Shown: in pieces, positions 45,746-54,881 of the stretch | Layout: each line of letters begins with the position of its first letter | Position numbering within the stretch: position 1 is the stretch's first letter | DNA from: Priestia megaterium | GTDB lineage: Bacteria; Bacillota; Bacilli; Bacillales; Bacillaceae_H | Reading direction: 5' to 3' | Assembly: GCF_023824195.1 (NCBI RefSeq) | Contig: NZ_CP085448.1 | Location: 35,001-99,000 of the forward strand | Length of the DNA stretch: 64,000 bases | The notes under the pieces: generated by a model | The model's database searches: none | Told to the model about the DNA's origin: nothing | What the model saw: only the letters and a program-made list of their open reading frames with translations | Translations under genes and position numbers: made by a program

Positions 45746-47365
45746 TTACTTTTTAAAATTAATAAATAGCAATCGTAAAAGAAATCGTAATAGGGAATCT
45801 CGGCGAGAATTACAGCAATCACGATCGCAACAACAATCACGATCGCAACAACAATCACGATCGCAACAACAATCACGATCGCAACAACAATCACAATCGC
45901 AACAACAATCACAATCGCAACAACAATCACAATCGCAACAACAATCACAATCGCAACAACAATCACAATCGCAACAACAATCACAATCGCAACAACAATC
46001 ACAATCGCAACAACAATCACAATCGCAACAGCAATCACAATCGCAACAGCAAATAATAGGTGGTTCAGTATCGTTTACTGTAACGTTAAAGGAACACGTA
46101 GAAGTATTTCCAGCTGCATCTGTAGCTGTACAGGTAACAGTCGTCGTGCCGACAGGAAAGAAAGAACCTGAAGCTGGTGTGCATATAGCTGTTACCCCTG
46201 GACAGTTATCAGAAGCCGTAGGTGGTGGGTAATTGACAATGGCTCCGCATTGTCCTGGATCATTTGCTTGAATAACATTAGCTGGACAAGTAATAGTAGG
46301 TGGTTCAGTATCGTTTACTGTGACGGTAAAGGAACACGTAGAAGTATTTCCAGCTGCATCTGTAGCCGTACAGGTAACAGTTGTCGTGCCCACAGGAAAG
46401 AAAGAACCTGAAGCTGGTGTGCATATAGCTGTTACCCCTGGACAGTTATCAGAAGCCGTAGGTGGTGGGTAATTGACAACGGCTCCGCATTGTCCTGGAT
46501 CATTTGCTTGAATAACATTAGCCGGACAAGTAATAGTAGGTGGTTCAGTATCGTTTACTGTGACGGTAAAGGAACACGTAGAAGTATTTCCAGCTGCATC
46601 TGTAGCCGTACAGGTAACAGTTGTCGTGCCCACAGGAAAGAAAGAACCTGATGGCGGTGTACACTCAGTCGTTACAACATTACAGATGTTTATCGTAGGA
46701 TCCGAATAATTGACGATCGCTCCACATTGACCAGGAGTATTTGAGACCGTTATGTCGTCTGGACATTGAAAGCATGTATCTAATAATAAATCATAGTTAA
46801 CTCCATCGAACTCCCAAATTAAAAATTGGTTATTTGTATCAAGAAACCCTGTTGGCCCTACCACTGTTTGCTGAGGATCAAAATTAGTCGGGGGAGCATA
46901 GCGAAATACACTCGAAGGTCCGCCATTCCCACTCGCAACTCCAACCAAGCCATCCACACTATCTAAATTGCAATAGGCAAAGCCAATTAATCCCGTGTCA
47001 AATAAAACAACTTGAAAAGTATTGGTGCCTGTATTAGGGAATTCAGGTACGTTATTCCATGTAACAATAAATCGGTCCGGTAATTGTTTTACAAATACTG
47101 CACCTCCTGTTGAGGGATTAAAATCATCCCAAATTGGTGCAATCCTCGGGTTATTACCATTGATAAATTCAGGAAAAGATTCGGTGAAGTCTGGATCTCC
47201 TGAGTTAAACGTTAAATTTCCATTAGAGTTTACAAAAACACTGCCATAGTTTATTCCGTAAAATGTAAAAGTAAAACCTCCAGTAAACCCCACCAGTTCA
47301 AAGTCATCATCTGATAAAGATAATGCTGTCCCAAAGTCGGGGCCTTGGTCAAACAAACAGCCCAT
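45746..47365 (-). CDS. HYR-repeat protein with NIDO-like head and Cys/Asp tail
   Basis: The protein has 539 residues from ATG 47365 (GGAGAGGTGAATAAA upstream). Residues 1-190 resemble a NIDO-type domain (FTFTFYGINYGSVFVNSNGNL, PRIAPIWDDF, FIVTWNNVPEF, FQVVLFDTG). Three HYR domains follow (about 200-438), each with TVTCTATDAAGNTSTCSFTV and NDTEPP and paired Cys. Residues 441-515 are repeated CCCDCD/CCCDRD. The tail NSRRDSLLRFLLRLLFINFKK-type end is basic. No signal peptide. HYR domains mediate adhesion. The Cys-rich tail may anchor the protein by disulphides or bind metal, which is inference. Two HYR domains are nearly identical in DNA, so recently duplicated. Confidence 0.85.
   Translation of the reverse strand: MGCLFDQGPDFGTALSLSDDDFELVGFTGGFTFTFYGINYGSVFVNSNGNLTFNSGDPDFTESFPEFINGNNPRIAPIWDDFNPSTGGAVFVKQLPDRFIVTWNNVPEFPNTGTNTFQVVLFDTGLIGFAYCNLDSVDGLVGVASGNGGPSSVFRYAPPTNFDPQQTVVGPTGFLDTNNQFLIWEFDGVNYDLLLDTCFQCPDDITVSNTPGQCGAIVNYSDPTINICNVVTTECTPPSGSFFPVGTTTVTCTATDAAGNTSTCSFTVTVNDTEPPTITCPANVIQANDPGQCGAVVNYPPPTASDNCPGVTAICTPASGSFFPVGTTTVTCTATDAAGNTSTCSFTVTVNDTEPPTITCPANVIQANDPGQCGAIVNYPPPTASDNCPGVTAICTPASGSFFPVGTTTVTCTATDAAGNTSTCSFNVTVNDTEPPIICCCDCDCCCDCDCCCDCDCCCDCDCCCDCDCCCDCDCCCDCDCCCDCDCCCDCDCCCDRDCCCDRDCCCDRDCCCDRDCCNSRRDSLLRFLLRLLFINFKK
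45815..46055 (-). repeat. 18-base coding repeat (Cys/Asp tail)
   Basis: CAATCACAATCGCAACAA and variants repeated about 13 times without interruption. Confidence 0.95.
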
Positions 47366-47403
47366 TTTATTCACCTCTCCTGTTAGAATCTAAAGCTGTT
47401 TTT

Positions 47404-47613
47404 CTAGGTTTCTTGAATTTCAAGTAACCATTGTTTTACTCGTTCTTTAGCTTCTTGATCAAGGATTTCTGCCTCCAAGATCTCTCTTATCTCATGAACG
47501 ATTTTTTCCCGATACTTTTCATCTGGTATCATTGGGTATTTAAGTTTCTTAAAATCCTCGAAGTATGAAACGTTGGCCAAAATCATCTGAAGTCCTTTAT
47601 TCAACCTACCCAT
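47404..47613 (-). CDS. Small helical protein upstream of HYR gene
   Basis: The protein has 69 residues. Two tandem ribosome sites (AAGGAG and AAGGAGG) precede ATG, the nearer one directly abutting it. MGRLNKGLQMILANVSYF leads to a charged helical region (DEKYREKIVHEIREILEAE). It stands 38 bases before the HYR gene on the same strand and is likely co-transcribed. No family recognised. Confidence 0.62.
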   Translation of the reverse strand: MGRLNKGLQMILANVSYFEDFKKLKYPMIPDEKYREKIVHEIREILEAEILDQEAKERVKQWLLEIQET

Positions 47614-47812
47614 CCTCCTTTTCTCCTTTTTATTAATTAATGAAGAAATCTAAAGAAAGTGAAGGCTGTTATCTATAAAGTAATATATTTTTCAGGTAAC
47701 ACGCTCTTGTGGGGAAGTGCCGACGTTTCAAATCATGTTTTTACAAGTAGGGGGCTAACGATTTAGTTGATAGGTTCAAATCCCATGGGTGCTTGAGTTG
47801 AATTAGCAGCAA

Positions 47813-47845
47813 AAAGGATCTTCGAAATAGAAGATCCTTTTTCGG
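47813..47845. terminator. Terminator hairpin
   Basis: AAAAAGGATCTTC pairs with GAAGATCCTTTTT. Confidence 0.7.
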
Positions 47846-47858
47846 TATCGATAACACC

Positions 47859-47891
47859 CATTATGTTAACTACAACTGTATACGATATACA
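47859..47891 (+). repeat. Partial module (box and palindrome)
   Basis: CATTATGTTAACTAC (GTTAAC 47865) and GTATACGATATACA; followed by a different hairpin (GGCAAGTT/AACTTGCC) at 47912-47931. Confidence 0.75.
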
Positions 47892-47945
47892 TAATATAAA
47901 AAGGCAAGTTTATCAAAAGATGAACTTGCCTAGAATGAAATAGAG

Positions 47946-49366
47946 TTATGAGTTCAATAGTTTTTGTTTTTCAATTTGAAATTCTTCTTCAATGAGATAG
48001 CCTTGTTCTTTTAGTTTTGCTAGTTTTCTAGCTTTACAACAGGATCAAGCTCATTTCTTGAAGGTAGAGAATTAACCAACACCAATACTTGATTTGCTCC
48101 TGTACGCTTCAGCACACGATATCCTTGACTTGCTTTCGTTGCAATTCCCTCATCATTCGTCCAGCAATATCCTTGTTCTTCACAAGTTCCATCATCTCGA
48201 ATGAGTATTTGACCCATTAACCCAACAGCCACCCATTCCGGTCGCTCTGTACGAGGGATATATTCTTCACTTGGATTCCATTCAGGATTGAGCATTGGCT
48301 GCATTTCTTTTCTTTCAGGAATAAGAATATTTCCTTCATTGTCTTTTTCAGCCGGAATCGTCACTTCATGATATTTTTTTCGTCCCCACTCATCGGTCAA
48401 ATATTTTCCTTGCCATCGTAATCCTGCACTATTTCCAATGAGACTTGGCGTTGCACTGGTGATACCTAAAATAAATTGATCACTTGCGGTGGCTTTTCGA
48501 ATTTTCCCCTTTTCTACTGCTGTAACAAAGTAACCAACATCGATCGGGTTTTTATCTATTATTTCAAACATTTCCGCATAATCGGCTGCTGGACTTAAAT
48601 ACGCCCCGTCGACAAACATATTACCATTATTCAGAAGCTTTCCGATGAGACCGGTAAGGTCATACGCAATAGCTCCAAAGGCTACATTCCATGAATAGGT
48701 TGGATCTCCATTGAGGTTGTTAACCGCTCCATTCCGTCCCATAATATGGGCTCCTTCGAAACCATTTGCTGTTGTACTCAATCCTTCAGTATGAGATAAA
48801 TCCCCACTAGCAATTGTACCTGATCCTTCGGCATGAGAAGCAAATCCATTTGCCCTTGTACCTGACCCTTCCGCGTGGGAAGAATCCCCACTGGCAATTG
48901 TACCTGTTCCTTCGGAATGGGCCACAAATCCACTTGCGGTTGTACCTGTTCCTTCTGCGTGGGAAGAAGTTCCACTTGCGGTTGTATTTGTTCCTTCTGC
49001 GTGGGAGGAAGTTCCACTTGCGGTTGTACCGTTACCTTCTGCATGGGAAATATCCCCACCTGCGGTTGTGAAGTTACCTTCGGAATGGGCTGCAAATCCA
49101 TTTGCCGTTGTATTATTTCCTTCGGCATGACTTCCCTGAGCTGAAGCGTTAGTGGAAACCCCTTCGGCATGGGCACCATTTGCATTTATACCTGTACTTG
49201 TTGCTATACCCTCAGCATGAGAAGCAAATCCATTTGCCATTGTATTATTAGAACCTTCCGCATGGGAAGAATCCCCACTTGCCGTTGTATTGTCACCTTC
49301 GGCATGTGAATTAGACCCACTTGCCGTTGTGAAGCTACCTTCGGCATGTGAATTAGATCCACTATG
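47946..49366 (-). pseudogene. HAEG-repeat surface protein with autocleavage domain, truncated
   Basis: Reading on the minus strand begins in mid-repeat at about 49363 without a start codon; the first ATG is at 49240. About fourteen 14-residue units of the type SHAEGTGTTASGF (YadA-head-like) follow, then GAHIMGRNG, YSWNVAFGAIAYDL, and a domain with DYAEMFEII, DVGYFVTAVEKGKIRKAT and QFILGITSATPSLIGN. This resembles the Peptidase_G2 autoprotease module of phage and Bacillus surface proteins. The frame stops at 48020, but a one-base shift gives LAKLKEQGYLIEEEFQIEKQ, a SHOCT-like tail ending at 47946. It lacks its N-terminus and is frameshifted near the end, so probably not functional. Confidence 0.65.
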
Positions 49367-49424
49367 TATTATTAATTATTTTATCTAGGTGTGCCTATTT
49401 TCTAGAATATTGGAGTTTACGAAG

Positions 49425-49560
49425 TCTGCAGTCCAGTCACGATTCTTTTTGCCGAATCCATCTTGATCTAATGTTCTCATGGTTAACATGACATGAGCAT
49501 GTGGATTGTTTGCATCATCACGGTGAATAGCGATATCTGCCACCATTCCTTATATTTTAT
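49425..49560 (-). pseudogene. MobA/MobL relaxase fragment
   Basis: MVADIAIHRDDANNPHAHVM, then RTLDQDGFGKKNRDWTADF. The HRD...NPHAHVML segment is the metal-binding His triad region of MobA/MobL relaxases. It is only about 45 residues, and the truncated HAEG gene follows directly on the same strand. Confidence 0.7.
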
Positions 49561-49631
49561 GATTCGACCAATCAGTGCAAGATATGTTTTACACTTAGAT
49601 AATGGTGGTAACTTATTATTTTTTCTCTTGG

Positions 49632-49810
49632 ATCAATACAAAAGTAGCCAATCAAATTGGATGGCACTTAGTCAGAGAAATAGCCAAAGAGCATGAAGCA
49701 GCTGTATAAATCCATACTGACAAAGCACACATCCATAATCATATTGGCATCAATGCTACAGCCTATAAGAAGAGTCGTAAATATCTATTTTCTAAAGAAG
49801 GTTTATAAAC
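49632..49810 (+). pseudogene. MobP-type relaxase fragment
   Basis: Plus-strand reading VANQIGWHLVREIAKEHEAAV, a stop, then IHTDKAHIHNHIGINATAYK and SRKYLFSKEGL. HTDK-HIHNHI-IN is the third (histidine) motif of MOBP relaxases. It differs from the MobA/MobL fragment next to it. 49811-50209 holds nothing I can support. Confidence 0.65.
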
Positions 49811-50209
49811 AGAATGAATTTCTTTGTATATAAGGAAGGCTCTAAGTTGGAGAGACAGTACTTGTAAAAGCTTCTTTATCTATTAATTGGTCTTCTCTCT
49901 CTCCTATAAAATTATTTATCAGTAATAAATTTACTAACTACCTTCTTCAGGTTTAACAAAAAAGATTAAAATAATGCATTAAGTAAGGATGAGCGGCCAG
50001 ATGTATCAAATTATTTCTAAGTTTTAATTGCTTCTCTAATATCTAGAAACGAAATGGCCACTTTGATTATATTATCTCCAAATAAATAGATTTTTTCAGT
50101 ATTTTTTCTAGAAAGTTTAAACTTTAATTCATTTCTTGGCGGCCAAGCCGTTATGAAATCATTGTAACTACATACGTATATATACTATTAAAAATATTGA
50201 AAACAAGAA

Positions 50210-51103
50210 CTATACTTCTAGAAAGTTATAAAATAACGGATTATCAGAACTTCGCTGGACTTCTCTTCTCCGTTCAGCACCAAATAAACCTCTTAATGTT
50301 CCAAAAAAGTAGGCTCCAAAAGTATTTTTTATTCGCTTTCTCTTATATGCAAAAACAGTTTCTCTAAAAGCTTGAACTGCAATGAGTACTAGATCCTCTA
50401 AGGGTTTCTCAAGACCACTTATTTTATGAGCTAAACGTACTTTCCCCCATAATTCATAAATATCATCTGCATAAGTAAAAAAAGGCCTTACAGCATCTTT
50501 AAAAGATGTTGGAATAAAAGATGGTACATAATCAGATGAGAGTTTAATATTTACATTATTACGTATGTATTTATTAAAATCTTTTAAAGATAAATTATAG
50601 GTAGAAGAATTTTTTTCCTCTTTACCCTTACTCCCCCAAGCACTTTGCTCATTTTCTGTTTCAACATCTGTTTCAACATCAGACTCTAAATTAAGCTGTA
50701 AATAGTTAACCCAGTGATCAAAATAAGGATGGTTGACAAATAAGTGTACCGGATTTCCCTTTCCATTGTTGCGTGGACAGCGACGATAAACAGTAACAAT
50801 TTGTCCTTGTTTTCGTAGCTCTCTTAAATGACGATCGATTGTTCCTTTTGACTTTTCATATGTTTGGCCCAAATATGTACTACCAGGAAAGCAAAAACCT
50901 TTTTCTGCAGCAAACCAACAAAGTCGGTCCAAAGCATTTCTAGTTCCTGCATGAAGTCGATAAAATTTCTCTCCGTAAAGATTGATAATTTCTTTAAGTA
51001 ATTTTCGTTTCATTGATTGATGTTGAGAACGGTTTTCTATGAAACTCTGATAATTTTTCATATAATCAAATTCTTCTGTCGTAAGCATACGCGTAGTAGA
51101 CAT
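50210..51103 (-). CDS. Helix-turn-helix plasmid replication-associated protein
   Basis: The protein has 297 residues. AAAAAGGAGAGGATAG precedes ATG. Residues 55-125 form a winged HTH like those of DnaD/RepA-type plasmid proteins: GTRNALDRLCWFAAEKGFCF, then TYLGQTYEKSKGTIDRHLREL, then GQIVTVYRRCPRNNGKGN. The C-terminal half is helical and basic (FAYKRKRIKNTFGAYFFGTL). It is divergent from the iteron/rep block, and proteins like it often lie next to rep in large Bacillus plasmids. Its exact job (replication helper or regulator) is not known. Confidence 0.72.
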   Translation of the reverse strand: MSTTRMLTTEEFDYMKNYQSFIENRSQHQSMKRKLLKEIINLYGEKFYRLHAGTRNALDRLCWFAAEKGFCFPGSTYLGQTYEKSKGTIDRHLRELRKQGQIVTVYRRCPRNNGKGNPVHLFVNHPYFDHWVNYLQLNLESDVETDVETENEQSAWGSKGKEEKNSSTYNLSLKDFNKYIRNNVNIKLSSDYVPSFIPTSFKDAVRPFFTYADDIYELWGKVRLAHKISGLEKPLEDLVLIAVQAFRETVFAYKRKRIKNTFGAYFFGTLRGLFGAERRREVQRSSDNPLFYNFLEV

Positions 51104-51130
51104 TAGTCTATCCTCTCCTTTTTAGGAACA

Positions 51131-51176
51131 AAAAAAGACATCGCATCCCAGAAAATAGGAAAACGATGTCGGATTT
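51131..51176. terminator. Hairpin upstream of HTH gene
   Basis: AAAAAAGACATCG pairs with CGATGTCGGATTTTTT. Confidence 0.55.
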
Positions 51177-51269
51177 TTTGACAGACTACTCCCTTGAAAT
51201 AAATCTAATTATCCTATAAAATAGAGGCGTAATTAAATTTATGTATCAAGACTTCGACAGATGTTTTCC

Positions 51270-51330
51270 CTAGTCCTTTTAGGGTTGACGGTGTAAGGGT
51301 GTTGGCGCACCACTTGCACACGTTGGAGTC
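51270..51330. other. Structured leader upstream of HTH gene
   Basis: GTGTAAGGGTG pairs imperfectly with CACCACTTGCACAC around a short loop. It may be part of an untranslated leader or an antisense control RNA; no direct evidence. The 63-codon frame over this stretch has no ribosome site. Confidence 0.3.
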
Positions 51331-51648
51331 TTTTTATATTCCGCACTGTTTTGTTGACTCTATTATAACGTCTATTAATCTTATAATTCAATAAGAATTC
51401 ATCCTCTCTCCTATAAAACCATAATCTCATCTCATTTAGTATTAAAAATCACTACCAGTGGATATACTGCTAACATAAGAATTTACATCCCTATATTTCT
51501 TCCTTAAATAATTTCAAAATCTATAAATTATAGCACAACCACTACAGTTGTTTTTCTGTTTTATATATTGTTTTATATATTTGTTTTATTGTTTTATTGT
51601 TTTAGAGACTCTGTAGGCATTGATGTTACAGCTTTTATCAGCCTAAAC

Positions 51649-51977
51649 TATCACTAATTTTGCGCGAACTATCACTAATTTTGCGCGAACTATCACTAAT
51701 TTTGCGTGAAACTATCACTAATTTTGCGCGAACTATCACTAATTTTGCGCGAACTATCACTAATTTTGCGTATTCCCCTGTATATGGTTGTAAGTATCAC
51801 TAATTTTGCGTGAGGGATGTAGACAGGCCTTAAGTATCACCAATTTTGCGTGAGGGATGTAGACAGGCTTTAAGTATCACTAATTTTGCGCGTGAATTTT
51901 ATGATTTAAGGCAATAAATCAATATTAATTAATCTTTCTAGGAGTAAAAGGCCTCATAAAGTATCACCAATTTTGCG
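51649..51977 (+). repeat. Plasmid origin iterons (10 copies)
   Basis: TATCACTAATTTTGCG starts at 51649, 51670, 51691, 51713, 51734, 51755, 51795, 51835, 51875 and 51962 (two with C for the second T of CTA). The first six are spaced 21-22 bases, two helical turns. Three later ones are spaced 40 bases, separated by a GAGGGATGTAGACAGG unit. They lie directly upstream of the initiator gene, as in theta plasmids with Rep_3/RepB initiators. Confidence 0.93.
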
Positions 51978-52079
51978 TGATATTTAAATTAAAAGGACAG
52001 ACTGTGCTTGAGATGGAAATTTACACAGTATCACTTTTATGATATTTTAGTGATAGTTTAGAAAAATATGGGGGATTTT

Positions 52080-53474
52080 ATGAAGAAATCAAATGTAGTT
52101 CAACCATATGATCTGGAAAGTATAAATATAAAAAATTGGGTAACAAAATCAAACATCCTTATTGAGAGTACGTATAAACTGTCCTTACAGGAACAAAGAA
52201 TCCTTTTAATCATGGCATCTAAAGTACAACCTAATGATGAAACTTTAAAGACATATAGATTTCGAGCTAAAGATTTTATTGAAATTGTAGGAAATAAGAA
52301 AGGTACAGGGTTTTATTCATACTTAAAGGAAATTGTGAATGGCCTTCAAACAAAAATTCTTACCATAAAGGAAAAAGGTAGACAAAGAAATTATAACTGG
52401 GTTATTACGTCTATTTACGAAGAAAATGAGGGATACATAACATTACAATTTCACCCTAGCTTAAAGTATTTATTTTTAGAACTTAAAGAAAAATTCACTT
52501 CGTATCAATTGGAGAATGTAGTGAGACTAAATTCGGTTTATTCTATTCGTATTTATGAGCTGCTTAAGCAATATGAGCGTCTACGAAAAAGGGAGCTAAC
52601 TCTTGAAGAATTACGTCATTTTTTAGCTATTGAACCTACTAAGTATAAACAGTATGGCCATTTTAAGAGCAAAGTATTAGCAGTGGCTCAAAAGGAAATT
52701 AATAATAAAACAGATATTCACTTTGAATTCGTCGAAATAAAAACAGGTAGAAAAGTAACATCCATAGAATTTATTATTACTAGTTCGCCTGCATTGAATG
52801 GTGTTAGCTCTGTTAAAGAGAAAGAGCCCGAATTAAATCAGCCACCATTAGAGTTAACAGACAACGAAAAAGAAAATAGGTTACAGTATGACTTGGTGAG
52901 CTTAGGAGTTAAGCCTGAAAAAATTGAGTGGGTTTTATCTGAATTTACGAAAGAGCAGGTAGAACGAAATATCAAATACACGCAAGATCGTTTGATTATG
53001 GGAGATATCACTCATCCGCATTCTTACGTAATAAAGTCCATTCAAAAAGACTATGCGAAAGCATCACAAGAATCGAAGGTAGCAAAGCCTAAAAAGCCTA
53101 TCAGAAAAGAATTGGTTCCAGATTTCATAAGAGAAACTGAAGATAAAGATCGAGTTTTAGAAAATCCAACATTAAAGGAAAGGCAGAAATTATTTTTTAA
53201 GGAAAATGGAACTCAACTAGAATTTGAAGCAAGGCTTTTACAATTTCAAGAATTAAGAAAAATGTTAGTTTTAAATTCTAAGGAACCAAACCAGGAAGAA
53301 TTCAAAAAAGCAGAAGAAGCGGCAGTACAAGAAGTACTCCGAAATATGCAAGAAGACTTAGAAAAGCGTGAAGAAGCAGGACTTAAGCCAAGATTAATAA
53401 ATGACTTCAAAAATAAACAATTAAGAGAGATTTACCAAACCTTCTTGAGCAATCAAGTTTCAAATGAGAGTTAA
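52080..53474 (+). CDS. RepB-type (Rep_3 superfamily) plasmid replication initiator
   Basis: The protein has 464 residues. ATG at 52080 has GGGGGA upstream; ATG at 52068 has none. Two winged-helix domains typical of Rep_3 initiators: WVTKSNILIESTYKLSLQEQRILL (about residues 16-39) with RFRAKDFIEIVGNKKG, and IRIYELLKQYERLRKRE with LTLEELRHFLAIEPTKYKQYGHFKSKVL. The C-terminal 200 residues are charged and helical, an extension beyond the usual 300-350 residues. It binds the iterons upstream. A terminator follows at 53480-53508. Confidence 0.92.
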   Translation: MKKSNVVQPYDLESINIKNWVTKSNILIESTYKLSLQEQRILLIMASKVQPNDETLKTYRFRAKDFIEIVGNKKGTGFYSYLKEIVNGLQTKILTIKEKGRQRNYNWVITSIYEENEGYITLQFHPSLKYLFLELKEKFTSYQLENVVRLNSVYSIRIYELLKQYERLRKRELTLEELRHFLAIEPTKYKQYGHFKSKVLAVAQKEINNKTDIHFEFVEIKTGRKVTSIEFIITSSPALNGVSSVKEKEPELNQPPLELTDNEKENRLQYDLVSLGVKPEKIEWVLSEFTKEQVERNIKYTQDRLIMGDITHPHSYVIKSIQKDYAKASQESKVAKPKKPIRKELVPDFIRETEDKDRVLENPTLKERQKLFFKENGTQLEFEARLLQFQELRKMLVLNSKEPNQEEFKKAEEAAVQEVLRNMQEDLEKREEAGLKPRLINDFKNKQLREIYQTFLSNQVSNES

Positions 53475-53479
53475 ATATA

Positions 53480-53508
53480 AAAACACGTCTTCAATGGCGT
53501 GTTTTTAT
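53480..53508 (+). terminator. Terminator of rep
   Basis: AAAAACACGTCTT / GGCGTGTTTTTAT hairpin right after the stop. Confidence 0.7.
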
Positions 53509-53542
53509 ATTTTTAAGCGTAAGATATTTTTTTTGAAAAGAA

Positions 53543-53631
53543 GGTAAATTTAATATACAATAATCTGTGTAGGATTTATCTTAACGGCTGTGTTTTATTT
53601 TTACTTACACTAATAGTATATTAAATTTACC
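53543..53631. repeat. Inverted repeat upstream of recombinase gene
   Basis: GGTAAATTTAATATAC (53543-53558) and its perfect complement (53616-53631), 57 bases apart. Between them TTAACGGCTGTGTTTTA resembles the centre of the palindrome at 56632. Possible recombination or operator site. Confidence 0.75.
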
Positions 53632-53650
53632 TAAATAGGAGGTGTTTTGT

Positions 53651-54583
53651 ATGGATATTCCTCTGATTGTTCAACGTTTTCTCGTTCATTTGCACGAATC
53701 AGGAAAAAAACATTCTACAATCTCTATGTACAAACATGATTTAAATGCATTTTTTCGTTGGTTAAATCAACAGCATCCCCATATGACGCCAGAAACTTTG
53801 CCAGAAGGAATGGAACGCTACGAAGAATACTTTACCTACTTAAAAGAAAAAAACTTGTCAGAAGCCAATTTAAGGCGTGTAGCTTCACACCTAAATGGCT
53901 TATTAAGGTTTTACGACCTAATAGACCAAATTGGATCGCTCAAAGCTACAACAAAAAAACAGAGAGAGCTAACTGACAATGATTTTATAAGTGAAAACGA
54001 TACACGTCTACTTTTAGATTCTGTAATACGTCATAAAAATCTAACAGATACACAATTAAAAATACATGAGCATATAGCCCCTCGTAATCAATCAATATTG
54101 ATTCTAATGCTTCATTACGGTCTTACAATCAATGAAATAGTATCTTTAAATATAAAGGATATTAACTTTAGTCAAAATGCATTAACTATTACAACTAACA
54201 AAGGAAAACGTGTCTTGGATATTTCTAGAGATGATAAAAAAATAATATACAATTATTTTTCAGCTATCCCCTCACTATTTAAGCCGAAAGATTATACAGA
54301 CGATCCTTTATTTCTTTCTTTTCACCCTCAAAAGATGGTTTATTGGTACGATTACAACTTAAATAAACCTAGAAGGATAAGTCTAATTGGTGTAAAGCGT
54401 ATGATTGAAAAAGAAGTTCAACGCTCAGGTATACAAGCTAAAGTAAGATCTACGCAATTTCGAAACAGCTGTATACTAAAAAAGCTTCTTGAAGGCTATT
54501 CTAATGAGCAGACTATTTATTACTTTGGTTTATCCAGCCGCCATGCTTTGTATCGATACAAAAGATATTTAAAATCAATATAA
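53651..54583 (+). CDS. Tyrosine recombinase-like protein (XerC/D-like), catalytic residues altered
   Basis: The protein has 310 residues. ATG at 53651 follows TAGGAGGTG by 8 bases. The N-terminal SAM-like domain (VQRFLVHLHESGKKHSTISMYKHDLNAFFRWL, by pattern) and a C-terminal catalytic-type domain (ILILMLHYGLTINEIVSL) are clear. At the usual TGLR motif the Arg is replaced by Thr (GLTINE), the HxLR motif reads TQFRN, and the LGH motif reads FGLSSRH. The terminal Tyr region YRYKRYL is present. It may be inactive or work differently, for example as a DNA-binding factor in plasmid resolution. Confidence 0.8.
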   Translation: MDIPLIVQRFLVHLHESGKKHSTISMYKHDLNAFFRWLNQQHPHMTPETLPEGMERYEEYFTYLKEKNLSEANLRRVASHLNGLLRFYDLIDQIGSLKATTKKQRELTDNDFISENDTRLLLDSVIRHKNLTDTQLKIHEHIAPRNQSILILMLHYGLTINEIVSLNIKDINFSQNALTITTNKGKRVLDISRDDKKIIYNYFSAIPSLFKPKDYTDDPLFLSFHPQKMVYWYDYNLNKPRRISLIGVKRMIEKEVQRSGIQAKVRSTQFRNSCILKKLLEGYSNEQTIYYFGLSSRHALYRYKRYLKSI

Positions 54584-54788
54584 AGCGTATATTTTTTCCT
54601 TTATCATTTAAAAAGCAGCAATACTGTTGTTTTTTAAATGACTTCTTACTAATTAAGGTTTCTCTACTAATCTATTGGAGTAACCCTTACTATAAATACT
54701 TGAATCCATTAAATTGATTTGCAAATAAAAAATTCTATAAGGTTAAAATTCTTTGCGCTCCAATCTAAAAATCATCTGCAATTTCAAA

Positions 54789-54860
54789 CAACAAGTTCAA
54801 CTTATTAGGATTTATAAATTGCATTATGAAGGATTTTTTTGACGGTAAGTTGAACTTAAT
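54789..54860. repeat. Inverted repeat AAGTTCAACTTA
   Basis: AAGTTCAACTTA near 54793 and TAAGTTGAACTT near 54846, about 40 bases apart. It opens a 1.3 kb gene-free stretch. Confidence 0.6.
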
Positions 54861-54881
54861 AACCTCGTGTAATTATGCATT

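Noticed and set aside
47771..47795. tRNA T-arm-like GGTTCAAATCCCATGGGTGC
   Set aside because: No acceptor, D or anticodon arms can be built around it.
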